From positions 1 to 5,008 of the forward strand of contig JAFQUG010000383.1 of NCBI GenBank assembly GCA_017408625.1: a DNA stretch of 5,008 bases, given 5' to 3'. This DNA comes from Clostridia bacterium. Its GTDB lineage: Bacteria > Bacillota_A > Clostridia > Oscillospirales > CAG-272. The position numbers and the translations under genes were made by a program. The notes under the pieces were generated by a model. The model had not been told where the DNA came from, did not search any database, and was given only the letters and a program-made list of their open reading frames with translations. Below are positions 1-4,998 of the stretch, piece by piece; the first letter of the stretch is position 1; every line of letters begins with the position of its first letter.

Positions 1-283
1 CCTTGGCGGTAGCGGGATCCTCCACCTGCTCGCAAATGGCCACCTTGTAGCCCTTGGCGATCAGTCTTGCTATGTACCCCTCGGCCGAGTGGAACGGCAC
101 ACCGCACATGGGCGCGCGCTCGGCCTCGCCGCAATCTCTGCCGGTCAACGTCAGCTCCAGCTCACGCGAGGCAGTGATGGCGTCGTCAAAAAACATCTCG
201 TAAAAGTCGCCCAGGCGATAGAATAAAAGATGATCCCTGTATTTATTTTTGACCTCAAAATACTGCTCCATCATCGGAGTCAT
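1..283 (-). CDS. mutS: DNA mismatch repair protein MutS, N-terminal fragment (cut by window edge)
   Basis: MutS is the mismatch sensor of DNA repair: it binds mispaired or unpaired bases and uses ATP to recruit MutL. Only the first 94 codons lie in the window, all from the mismatch-recognition domain. The diagnostic Phe-X-Glu is visible as F27-Y28-E29 within [11 protein letters not shown] (residues 25-35); in E. coli MutS the equivalent Phe stacks on the mismatch. Further family signatures are [10 protein letters not shown] (57-66) and [10 protein letters not shown] (81-90). Two in-frame ATGs exist, at 289 and 283. I chose 283 because the GTGAGG ribosome binding site lies 8 bases upstream of it but only 2 bases from the ATG at 289, and because MTPMMEQY is the usual MutS N-terminus. 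It starts 32 bases after the ylbF stop, with no promoter or terminator between, so it is probably the distal gene of the miaB-ylbF-mutS operon. Confidence 0.97.
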   Translation of the reverse strand, partial: MTPMMEQYFEVKNKYRDHLLFYRLGDFYEMFFDDAITASRELELTLTGRDCGEAERAPMCGVPFHSAEGYIARLIAKGYKVAICEQVEDPATAK

Positions 284-315
284 GGTCATATCCTCACTTT
301 TTTAATTTTGTTATC

Positions 316-708
316 TTAATGTCCGCAGCTGCCGCCACAGGTGGAGCAATCGTGCGTGCAGGACGAGGGCACCTCGCCCGTGATCTCAAACATAATGGTG
401 TTGTTGACCGCGTTCATCAGATCGTTAACCGCATTCTGCGCCTGCTCCAGCTCCACGTAAACGGGGTGTGCCACGATCTGATCGTACAGCTCGTTGATGC
501 GGTTCTGGATCATCTCCAAAAATCTTGCCTCAACGTCCTTCTGACCTGCAGTCTTTTCCAGCGCGATCTGCTGAACCTGGTATTCGCGCATCAGCGTGCG
601 CAGATCCATATCGTTTTCGTACGCTTCCTTGGCGTTCGCCATACGTACCAGTCGCTCATCCTTCTTGAGTTCCTTGCCCAGCTGTGCGGCCAGTTCAAAA
701 ATTTCCAT
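316..708 (-). CDS. YlbF/YmcA-family regulator with C-terminal cysteine cluster
   Basis: A 130-residue, mostly helical cytoplasmic protein of the YlbF/YmcA (Com_YlbF) family. In Bacillus subtilis the relatives YlbF (RicF) and YmcA (RicA) form a complex with YaaT (RicT) that carries Fe-S clusters and acts with RNase Y in mRNA processing; ymcA lies next to the miaB-type gene and near mutS there, matching the context here. The N-terminus (MEIFELAAQLGKEL, 1-14) and the central helices (about 20-110) fit the family. The tail has four cysteines, C117, C121, C124 and C128 (CX3CX2CX3C), well placed to bind a metal or Fe-S cluster; that binding is inferred. A longer reading frame starts at 771, but that ATG lies inside the 85-base repeat and would add a 21-residue charged extension. 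The ATG at 708 has AGAGG 8 bases upstream and gives the family-like N-terminus. Which B. subtilis paralogue it matches best cannot be decided by eye, so no symbol is given. Confidence 0.9.
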   Translation of the reverse strand: MEIFELAAQLGKELKKDERLVRMANAKEAYENDMDLRTLMREYQVQQIALEKTAGQKDVEARFLEMIQNRINELYDQIVAHPVYVELEQAQNAVNDLMNAVNNTIMFEITGEVPSSCTHDCSTCGGSCGH

Positions 709-754
709 TGCTTTATCCTCTTTTCTATTGATTTCCTTTTTGCGTTTTTTCGCT

Positions 755-839
755 CTGTCATCCTCGAGCAAGCATTTTTCTGCAAGATTCTTCGCTGCGC
801 TCTAAAATGACGGCAGAAAAATGCGCCGCGAAGGATCTT
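755..839 (-). repeat. 85-base structured interspersed repeat, copy 1 (inside the operon)
   Basis: Read on the minus strand, this stretch aligns without gaps to 3931-4015 on the plus strand, with 73 of 85 bases identical by hand count. It is made of words followed by their complements. AAGATCCTTCGCGGCGC (839-823) pairs with GCGCAGCGAAGAATCTT (800-784), 15 of 17. GCATTTTTCTGC (824-813) pairs perfectly with GCAGAAAAATGC (783-772). Just outside, TTTTTCGCTC and GAGCGAAAAA (746-755 and 840-849) form a perfect 10-base outer arm. It fills most of the 147-base gap between the miaB stop and the ylbF start, so it is transcribed in the operon mRNA. No coding function is likely. Possible roles are RNA processing or partial termination between the two genes, or simply a non-autonomous mobile repeat. 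Confidence 0.85.
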
Positions 840-855
840 GAGCGAAAAACGCTTG

Positions 856-2253
856 TCAATGATTCTTTTCTCCCCAAAGGGCAAAAGCGTCTGCGCGGTC
901 GATCTTGACGTTGACAAACTTGCCCGTATCCTCGGGGGTTGCGTGGAAGAACACGATCTTGTTGCCCTCCTCGCGGCCCGAATAAATCTCGGGATTGTTC
1001 TTACTGGGTCCGTCGCAAAGCACGCGAATGGTCTTGCCCACCATAGGCTGATTCTTCTCCAGCGCGATATCGTGCTGAAGCGCAAGCAGACAGTCAAATC
1101 TCTTGCCCGTCACCTTGGCATCCACCTGCTCCATCTCGGCTGCAGGCGTTCCCTTTCTGGGCGAGTAGATAAACGAGAATAGCATATCAAAGCGCACCGT
1201 GTCAAGGATCTGCATGGTGTCCTCAAAATCCTGGTCGGTCTCACCCGGGAATCCCACGATGATATCCGAGGAAAGCGCGGCATCCGGCATTTTCTCGCGG
1301 ATGTAACGCACGATGTCCAAATATCTTGCCTTATCGTAATGGCGGTTCATGGCCTTGAGTATCTTATCACTGCCCGATTGCAGAGGCAGATGGAACTGAT
1401 GCGCGATGTGCTTGGAATTCGCCATCACGTCGATCAGCTTGTAGCTTGCGTCCTTGGGATGGCTGGTCATAAAGCGCAGGAGAAAGTCACCCTCGATCTT
1501 GTCAAGCTCATAAAGCAGATCTGCAAAATCGTAGCCCATCCCCTTGGCATAGGAGTTGACGTTTTGCCCGAGCAGCGTGATATCCTTGTAGCCGCGCGCC
1601 ACAAGCTCCTTGACCTCGGCCACCACCTTGTGCATCTCGCGACTGCGCTCTCTGCCGCGCACGTAGGGCACGATGCAATAAGAGCAGAAATTGTTGCAGC
1701 CGTACATGATGGACACCCAGGCGCGGTAATTGCTCTCTCGGCAGATCGGCACGCCCTCGGCCACCGTGTATTCAGTCTCCTCGGGACAGAAAATGCGGCG
1801 CGAGCGCGAAATTTTCTGCCAGAGCAGCTCGGGAAAACGGTGCAGGGACGCCGTGCCAAAGGTCAGATCCACGTAAGGATATTTGTGCTTGATATCCTCG
1901 CGGCGATGCTGTTGCGCCACCATGCAGCCGCAAACGGCAATGATCAGCGAGGGCTTTTTGGCTTTTAAGTGCTTATACTGCCCCACGATCGAGAGTGCCT
2001 TTTGCTCGGCGTGCTCACGGATGGCGCAGGTGTTGACCGCGATCAGGTCGGCATCAGCCGGGTCGTCGCAAAGCTCATAGCCCATATCCCGCGCCATACC
2101 CGAAAGCTTTTCGCTGTCGGCCACGTTTTGCTGGCAGCCAAAGGTCAGCACAAAGCACTTGGGCGCAGCGCCCGACTCGGCTGCAAGAGAGGCTGTATAG
2201 CCCCGCAGCTTTTCTATATATTGACTTGCGTCATAGGCAATTTGTTGACTCAT
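856..2253 (-). CDS. miaB: tRNA-2-methylthio-N6-isopentenyladenosine(37) synthase MiaB
   Basis: MiaB is a radical SAM methylthiotransferase that adds a methylthio group to i6A37 of tRNAs reading UNN codons, improving decoding. The 465-residue length is normal. The N-terminal domain (about 32-150) has the three cysteines of the auxiliary 4Fe-4S cluster: C40 in TFGCQQN, C76 in NTCAIREHAE and C110 in CGCM. The radical SAM domain has C186-X3-C190-X2-C193 (GCNNFCSYC), followed by IVPYVRGRERSR. SDIIVGFPGET is another family signature, and a TRAM RNA-binding domain fills roughly residues 400-465. CGCM and the full-length N-terminal domain favour MiaB over the ribosomal-protein methylthiotransferase RimO; MtaB is less likely given the neighbours ylbF and mutS. 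The ATG at 2253 is the only reasonable start; its GAGG lies 13 bases upstream, which is long and may mean modest translation. A consensus promoter lies just upstream. Confidence 0.97.
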   Translation of the reverse strand: MSQQIAYDASQYIEKLRGYTASLAAESGAAPKCFVLTFGCQQNVADSEKLSGMARDMGYELCDDPADADLIAVNTCAIREHAEQKALSIVGQYKHLKAKKPSLIIAVCGCMVAQQHRREDIKHKYPYVDLTFGTASLHRFPELLWQKISRSRRIFCPEETEYTVAEGVPICRESNYRAWVSIMYGCNNFCSYCIVPYVRGRERSREMHKVVAEVKELVARGYKDITLLGQNVNSYAKGMGYDFADLLYELDKIEGDFLLRFMTSHPKDASYKLIDVMANSKHIAHQFHLPLQSGSDKILKAMNRHYDKARYLDIVRYIREKMPDAALSSDIIVGFPGETDQDFEDTMQILDTVRFDMLFSFIYSPRKGTPAAEMEQVDAKVTGKRFDCLLALQHDIALEKNQPMVGKTIRVLCDGPSKNNPEIYSGREEGNKIVFFHATPEDTGKFVNVKIDRADAFALWGEKNH

Positions 2254-2295
2254 TTTTTGTTTCTATCCTCAATTATTATAGTATCTCAATTTATT

Positions 2296-2325
2296 ATTAT
2301 ACTACACAAAAGCACCTATTGTCAA
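2296..2325 (-). promoter_or_regulatory. Sigma-A type promoter for miaB-ylbF-mutS
   Basis: On the minus strand a perfect TTGACA (2325-2320) is followed after 18 bases by a perfect TATAAT (2301-2296), which puts the transcription start near 2289 and gives a leader of about 36 bases before the miaB ATG at 2253. The TGA stop codon of the upstream ATPase gene (2324-2322) is part of the TTGACA box, so the gene end and the promoter overlap. No operator or riboswitch-sized leader is present. Confidence 0.85.
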
Positions 2326-3398
2326 GGATTTTGTAAGATTGCCTCGCAAAATGTAGCGGTAAATCTCTCCTTTGCGCCAAAGTCCATGGCGGCGGTATAC
2401 AGGCTCTCCAGCTCGAAGTGATATTCCCCCGCGCGGGCAAAGCATTCGCATGCCGCATCCAGCGCACTGTCCGCCATTTTTTGTGCAAGACGCGCCTGCC
2501 CGCGCACGCCGCGCAAGGCGTCTGGATTGCAAAAGCGACGCAGATCGATGCGGTGTATCTCTGCCCCTGCCCCGCCCTCGGGGCTCGCGCAAGTCACGCA
2601 CAGGCGGTTTTTGGGGAAATACAGTGCAGACGTTTTTGTGGGGTCGAGCACAAAGGGTGCGCGCCACACCTCGCTCCCCGGCTTTTTTGCATGCTCGCAA
2701 AGCAGCTGCATCACGGCGTATTCCACACCGTAAAAGGGCGTGAGCACAATGACTCTGTCGGCAAGCCGTTCGTAGGTATCAAAATGCACTCTGCCCTTCA
2801 TGCCGATGCTGTCGCAAAGCGCAAGATGCTCAAGGTAGCCCTCTCCCTTTGGAAACGCGCGGGCGATCTTGGCAGCAGTGCGCGCAAGGCGGTCGCGGCT
2901 GATGCATTGCTCGATCAGACTGTCGCGCACCGAGAGCAGCGTGCCCACCGTGTGCAGGTAGTTGTAGGCCTGCGAAAAGCCCTTTTGCTTATAAGCATCC
3001 AGCACGCGGATGCGCCCCGCGTTCTTGGCAAGCTGCTCCCGATCCCAAAAATCGCCCAGATTGACCATGACGTCGCGCACACCGGGCAAGGTGGGCTCCA
3101 ACACGTGCGGCGGCGTGGAATCCGCCAGTACAATGCGCCCCTTGGTCGGGTGCGAGAGGATCACTCCGTCCAAAGATCCCGGGTCGGACGAGCAATAATA
3201 GTATTCCGCTTGCCAGCCCCTGCGCACGGCCGCCCCCGCCACGTCACCGAGAAAACGGCTCTTGCCCGTGCCCGGCCCGCCCTTGATCATGTAAACGCGT
3301 GAAATATCCTCGCCAAAAAAGCAATTCTGATAAAAGCTGACAAAGCCACCCGCCGTATTCGCCGCAGCAAAATAAGCCCTTTTGATGTTTTCTTGCAT
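2322..3398 (-). CDS. P-loop ATPase of the PRK06851-like family, second P-loop degenerate
   Basis: A 358-residue protein with no signal peptide or membrane segment, so cytoplasmic. Residues 39-47 (KGGPGTGKS) are a textbook Walker A motif; RIVLAD (88-93) fits Walker B. The stretch CSSDPGSLDGVIL (69-81) followed by DSTPPHVLEP and NLGDFWD (113-119) resembles a Firmicutes family of uncharacterised ATP-binding proteins that I recall as PRK06851. Members of that family have two tandem P-loop halves. Here the second half keeps the pattern but not the motif: VIVLTPFYGVEYAVMQLL (216-233) stands where the second Walker A should be and lacks GxxxxGK, and APFVLDPTKTSALYFP (247-262) echoes the first-half CSSDPGSLDGVIL. 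The substrate and role are unknown. I chose ATG 3398 over the in-frame ATG at 3500 because AAAGGGG lies 7 bases upstream and a promoter lies between the two. Its stop codon lies in the miaB promoter, with no terminator in between. Confidence 0.88.
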   Translation of the reverse strand: MQENIKRAYFAAANTAGGFVSFYQNCFFGEDISRVYMIKGGPGTGKSRFLGDVAGAAVRRGWQAEYYYCSSDPGSLDGVILSHPTKGRIVLADSTPPHVLEPTLPGVRDVMVNLGDFWDREQLAKNAGRIRVLDAYKQKGFSQAYNYLHTVGTLLSVRDSLIEQCISRDRLARTAAKIARAFPKGEGYLEHLALCDSIGMKGRVHFDTYERLADRVIVLTPFYGVEYAVMQLLCEHAKKPGSEVWRAPFVLDPTKTSALYFPKNRLCVTCASPEGGAGAEIHRIDLRRFCNPDALRGVRGQARLAQKMADSALDAACECFARAGEYHFELESLYTAAMDFGAKERFTATFCEAILQNP

Positions 3399-3431
3399 AC
3401 AATATCCCCTTTGTTGTGTAAATTTATTGCC

Positions 3432-3461
3432 ATTGTATGCAGAAGAGAGGGCTTTTGACAA
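3432..3461 (-). promoter_or_regulatory. Probable promoter of the PRK06851-like ATPase gene
   Basis: On the minus strand TTGTCA (3461-3456) and TACAAT (3437-3432) are separated by 18 bases, each one mismatch from consensus. Transcription would start near 3425, leaving a leader of roughly 27 bases that contains the AAAGGGG ribosome binding site (3412-3406) of the gene starting at 3398. This placement also argues against the longer reading frame that begins at 3500. Confidence 0.6.
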
Positions 3462-3516
3462 TGCATTCCTTAACGTATAGCCGCAAGAAGAGCATCCCAC
3501 CAGCGTCGTCCGCAGT

Positions 3517-3571
3517 GGGCATTCACGAATGCCCTCGCTCCCTCTGCAGGGACCGGCGTCTCCGACGGTCC
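3517..3571. repeat. Cluster of three short hairpins in the divergent intergenic region
   Basis: Three palindromes lie side by side or overlapping. GGGCATTC and GAATGCCC (3517-3524 and 3527-3534) form a perfect 8-base stem with a 2-base gap. TCCCT and AGGGA (3539-3543 and 3548-3552) form a 5-base stem. GGACCG-g-CG and CG-a-CGGTCC (3550-3558 and 3563-3571) form an 8-pair stem with one mismatch and a TCTC loop. There is no T-run, so these do not look like terminators. Together with the repeat block to the right they suggest layered interspersed repeats and not coding DNA. Confidence 0.6.
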
Positions 3572-3720
3572 GGATGCGATGTACCGTCCCCCCCGAGTGT
3601 CATCCTGAGCGGAGTAGAGGTCGCAGAGCGACCGAACGGAGTCGAAGTTTTGCAAAATGGAGTATCCGTCGCGCAGCAGGATACGGTATAGAGCAAAACC
3701 GCGCAGCGGGATCTGCAAAC

Positions 3721-3820
3721 GGTTTGCCCAAGGTCTGCTTAGCCCCGGTTATATTCTCGCAGCAATCCCAAATCGATTACGTTCAAATGTTACTTTGCGC
3801 AAGCAGACGTGTCGTAAACC
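3721..3820. repeat. Internal imperfect inverted repeat within the composite block
   Basis: Bases 3721-3740 (GGTTTGCCCAAGGTCTGCTT) match the reverse complement of 3801-3820 at 15 of 20 positions, including unbroken runs of 8 and 5, around a loop of 60 bases that is poorer in GC than its surroundings. A shorter palindrome, GCAAAC-G-GTTTGC (3715-3727), overlaps the left arm. The loop holds no recognisable gene. Confidence 0.45.
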
Positions 3821-3930
3821 GCTTAGAGATCCCTTCCTCGTCGTGCGCAAAACGCACTTCCTCGTCGGTTTTGGATCGGCTCGCGGCAATCTTGCCGCTC
3901 CCTCTCCAAAACTTCGACTTCGCCCCCGCC

Positions 3931-4015
3931 AAGATTCTTCGCTGCGCATTTTTCGCCTGTCATCCTCGAGCGCAGCGAAGGATCTTGGCGAAAAATGCTT
4001 GCTCGAGAATGACAG
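3931..4015 (+). repeat. 85-base structured interspersed repeat, copy 2
   Basis: This is the inverted partner of 755-839, 73 of 85 bases identical with no indel. Words and their complements alternate. GCCAAGATTCTTCGCTGCGC (3928-3947) pairs with 3970-3989 at 19 of 20. GCATTTTTCGCC (3946-3957) pairs perfectly with 3987-3998. CGCCTGTCATCCTCGAGC (3954-3971) pairs with 4001-4018 at 17 of 18. Just outside, GCCCCCGCC (3922-3930) and GGCGGGGGC (4015-4023) form a perfect 9-base outer arm. The pairings overlap, so they cannot all form at once in one molecule. It sits in non-coding DNA about 90 bases upstream of the membrane-protein promoter. Confidence 0.85.
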
Positions 4016-4108
4016 GCGGGGGCTCTCTCAGGATGACACAAAGGGGATGCACAGCAGCACGGTGATGAATTGAGAAAGAAGAAAATCCAACCTTTTGTCA
4101 ATTTCAGG

Positions 4109-4137
4109 TTTACAATAGAGAGACGTTATGCTATAAT
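4109..4137 (+). promoter_or_regulatory. Extended -10 promoter of the membrane-protein gene
   Basis: TTTACA (4109-4114) and a perfect TATAAT (4132-4137) are 17 bases apart, and the -10 box is preceded by TGC (4129-4131), giving the extended TGnTATAAT form. Transcription would begin near 4144, about 32 bases before the ATG at 4176, in a leader that carries the GGAGG ribosome binding site. No clear operator flanks it. Confidence 0.8.
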
Positions 4138-4175
4138 GAATAATAGAATCTCAACAACAAAAGACGGAGGCTTTC

Positions 4176-4727
4176 ATGTCCAAAAAATTATGGTTCAAAT
4201 GCTTGAAAAGCATGATGTTTGCAACCTTAGCATCACTCGGTGCTTTGGTAGTTTGTGCACTCGTAGTCGCAGCAACCCTGAATTCAATAAAAAATGAAAT
4301 GATTAAAGATCTTGCAATCAAAGCAATTATCATGATTTCGTATGCAATCTTCCTCTACATATTCCGCATGCGCAATCGATTGGACACTTTCGCCCAGCAC
4401 CCAAACAAATATGACGCAAAAAAGGAATTGATCGCTTACATCAAAACCGAGGGCAAGATCATGTTTATGCTCTACGGGATCATTGCACTCGTTTCGGAGC
4501 TTTCTTTCTTGGTGCTGCTTTTGATGGATCAGACACGCAATCCCATTACATTCGTGACGCAATTTTGCATAGGACCTTGGATCAACATACCTGTTCCCGT
4601 TCTGCGATCTGTCATTGCCTTCGTTTACGCTGCAGCCATCACTTGCCTGCTGGCTGTTTTGCGAAGCCGAAAGATTCATCAGAATGAATCCTTGGCCAAA
4701 GCGGAAAGAAGAAATCTTCAAGAGTAA
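4176..4727 (+). CDS. Hypothetical four-helix integral membrane protein
   Basis: I do not recognise this 183-residue protein. It shows four hydrophobic segments long enough to span the membrane: about 13-35 (MMFATLASLGALVV...), 46-63 (AIIMISYAIFLYIF), 95-117 (MFMLYGIIALVSELSFLVLL) and 141-162 (SVIAFVYAAAITCLLAVL). Between the second and third lies a polar stretch rich in Lys, Asp and Asn (about 64-94). The short N-terminus (MSKKLWFK) and the tail (RSRKIHQNESLAKAERR) are basic, which by the positive-inside rule places both ends in the cytoplasm. No cleavable signal peptide, catalytic motif or metal-binding motif stands out. The start is well supported: GGAGG lies 5 bases upstream of the ATG. 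It is a single-gene unit with its own promoter (4109-4137) and terminator (4775-4817). Its base composition appears lower in GC than the minus-strand genes, which could fit later acquisition but is also normal for membrane proteins. Confidence 0.85.
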   Translation: MSKKLWFKCLKSMMFATLASLGALVVCALVVAATLNSIKNEMIKDLAIKAIIMISYAIFLYIFRMRNRLDTFAQHPNKYDAKKELIAYIKTEGKIMFMLYGIIALVSELSFLVLLLMDQTRNPITFVTQFCIGPWINIPVPVLRSVIAFVYAAAITCLLAVLRSRKIHQNESLAKAERRNLQE

Positions 4728-4774
4728 CGTAATCAATCAAACGTCATATACCTGACTGCCAAGCTAACAATACA

Positions 4775-4817
4775 AAAGCAGGAATTTGCTCTGATGTGAG
4801 CAGATTCCTGCTTTTTT
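4775..4817 (+). terminator. Intrinsic terminator of the membrane-protein gene
   Basis: GCAGGAAT-t-TGCTC (4778-4791) pairs with GAGCA-g-ATTCCTGC (4798-4811), thirteen pairs with one internal mismatch and a six-base loop, followed directly by six Ts (4812-4817). It lies 47 bases after the stop codon. The four As before the stem could give a weaker terminator on the opposite strand. Confidence 0.92.
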
Positions 4818-4925
4818 GCGAAGCATAGAATGGCGAAGGAGCGACCAAATGGTAAATCTCACCCACCACAATCGCTTCTCTCGTTTTGGCTCGTACCTCG
4901 CCTAAACTCGCTCCGCTGTGGCCCC

Positions 4926-4950
4926 CCCTCTCCAGCGGAGAGGGCTTTTT
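4926..4950 (+). terminator. Terminator-like hairpin with T-run, probably part of a repeat
   Basis: CCCTCTCC (4926-4933) and GGAGAGGG (4937-4944) form a perfect 8-base stem around a 3-base AGC loop, then C and five Ts (4946-4950). It could act as a second stop for plus-strand transcripts. Because its right arm recurs in inverted form at the window's end, it is more likely the edge of an interspersed repeat than a dedicated terminator. The bases between the first terminator and this hairpin (4818-4925) hold no gene; a weak 7-base inverted pair GGAGCGA/TCGCTCC (4838-4844 and 4908-4914) is all I see. Confidence 0.55.
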
Positions 4951-4998
4951 GTGTGCATTCAGTCTTGTTCGGCTAACTGTAATAAGCGGCTATGATGA

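Larger units (their letters stand above)
3597..4039. repeat. 443-base composite repeat block bounded by 13-base inverted repeats
   Basis: GTGTCATCCTGAG (3597-3609) is repeated perfectly in inverted orientation as CTCAGGATGACAC (4027-4039). Inside, AGTCGAAGTTTTG (3640-3652) has an inverted partner CAAAACTTCGACT (3907-3919), so at least two nested pairs point to one symmetric unit. Other words recur, for example CGCGCAGCAGGAT at 3670-3682 and CGCGCAGCGGGAT at 3700-3712 (12 of 13), and TTCCTCGTCG at 3834-3843 and 3858-3867. The 85-base repeat (3931-4015) lies near the right end. No transposase and no believable gene is present; the open frames crossing it read as low-information repeat translations. 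I see no clear target-site duplication. A non-autonomous, MITE-like element or an accretion of smaller repeats are both possible. Confidence 0.6.

Noticed and set aside
838..1182. Plus-strand open frame opposite miaB (and similar ones at 1339-1968 and 1969-2421)
   Set aside because: They lie antisense to miaB, a clear conserved gene, have no good ribosome binding site, and their translations have no family features.
2275..2280. Second TATAAT on the minus strand nearer to miaB
   Set aside because: No -35-like sequence is found at 16-19 bases upstream, whereas the TTGACA-18-TATAAT pair just upstream is perfect.
2418..3302. Long plus-strand open frame of 294 codons opposite the ATPase gene
   Set aside because: The minus strand encodes a coherent P-loop protein with Walker motifs, promoter and RBS; the antisense translation is low-information, rich in Arg, Ala and His.
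3455..3479. Plus-strand TTGACA at 3455-3460 as a promoter into the intergenic region
   Set aside because: No -10 box at a workable distance; TATAGC follows at only 14-15 bases, and there is no gene to serve.
3399..3500. Longer start at 3500 for the ATPase gene
   Set aside because: The extra 34 residues contain the probable promoter, and the strong AAAGGGG site lies just before the ATG at 3398.
3470..3718. Minus-strand 82-codon open frame
   Set aside because: It crosses the hairpin cluster and the left end of the repeat block; it lacks an RBS and looks like a spurious repeat-derived peptide.
755..4039. CRISPR array made of the recurring GTCATCCT words
   Set aside because: The words occur in both orientations at irregular spacing, with no uniform repeat-spacer pattern and no cas genes.
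3529..4073. Plus-strand open frames of 178 and 138 codons across the divergent intergenic region
   Set aside because: They run through the inverted repeats and read as repeat translations such as CHPERSRG and CHPRAQRRIL; no RBS and no domain.
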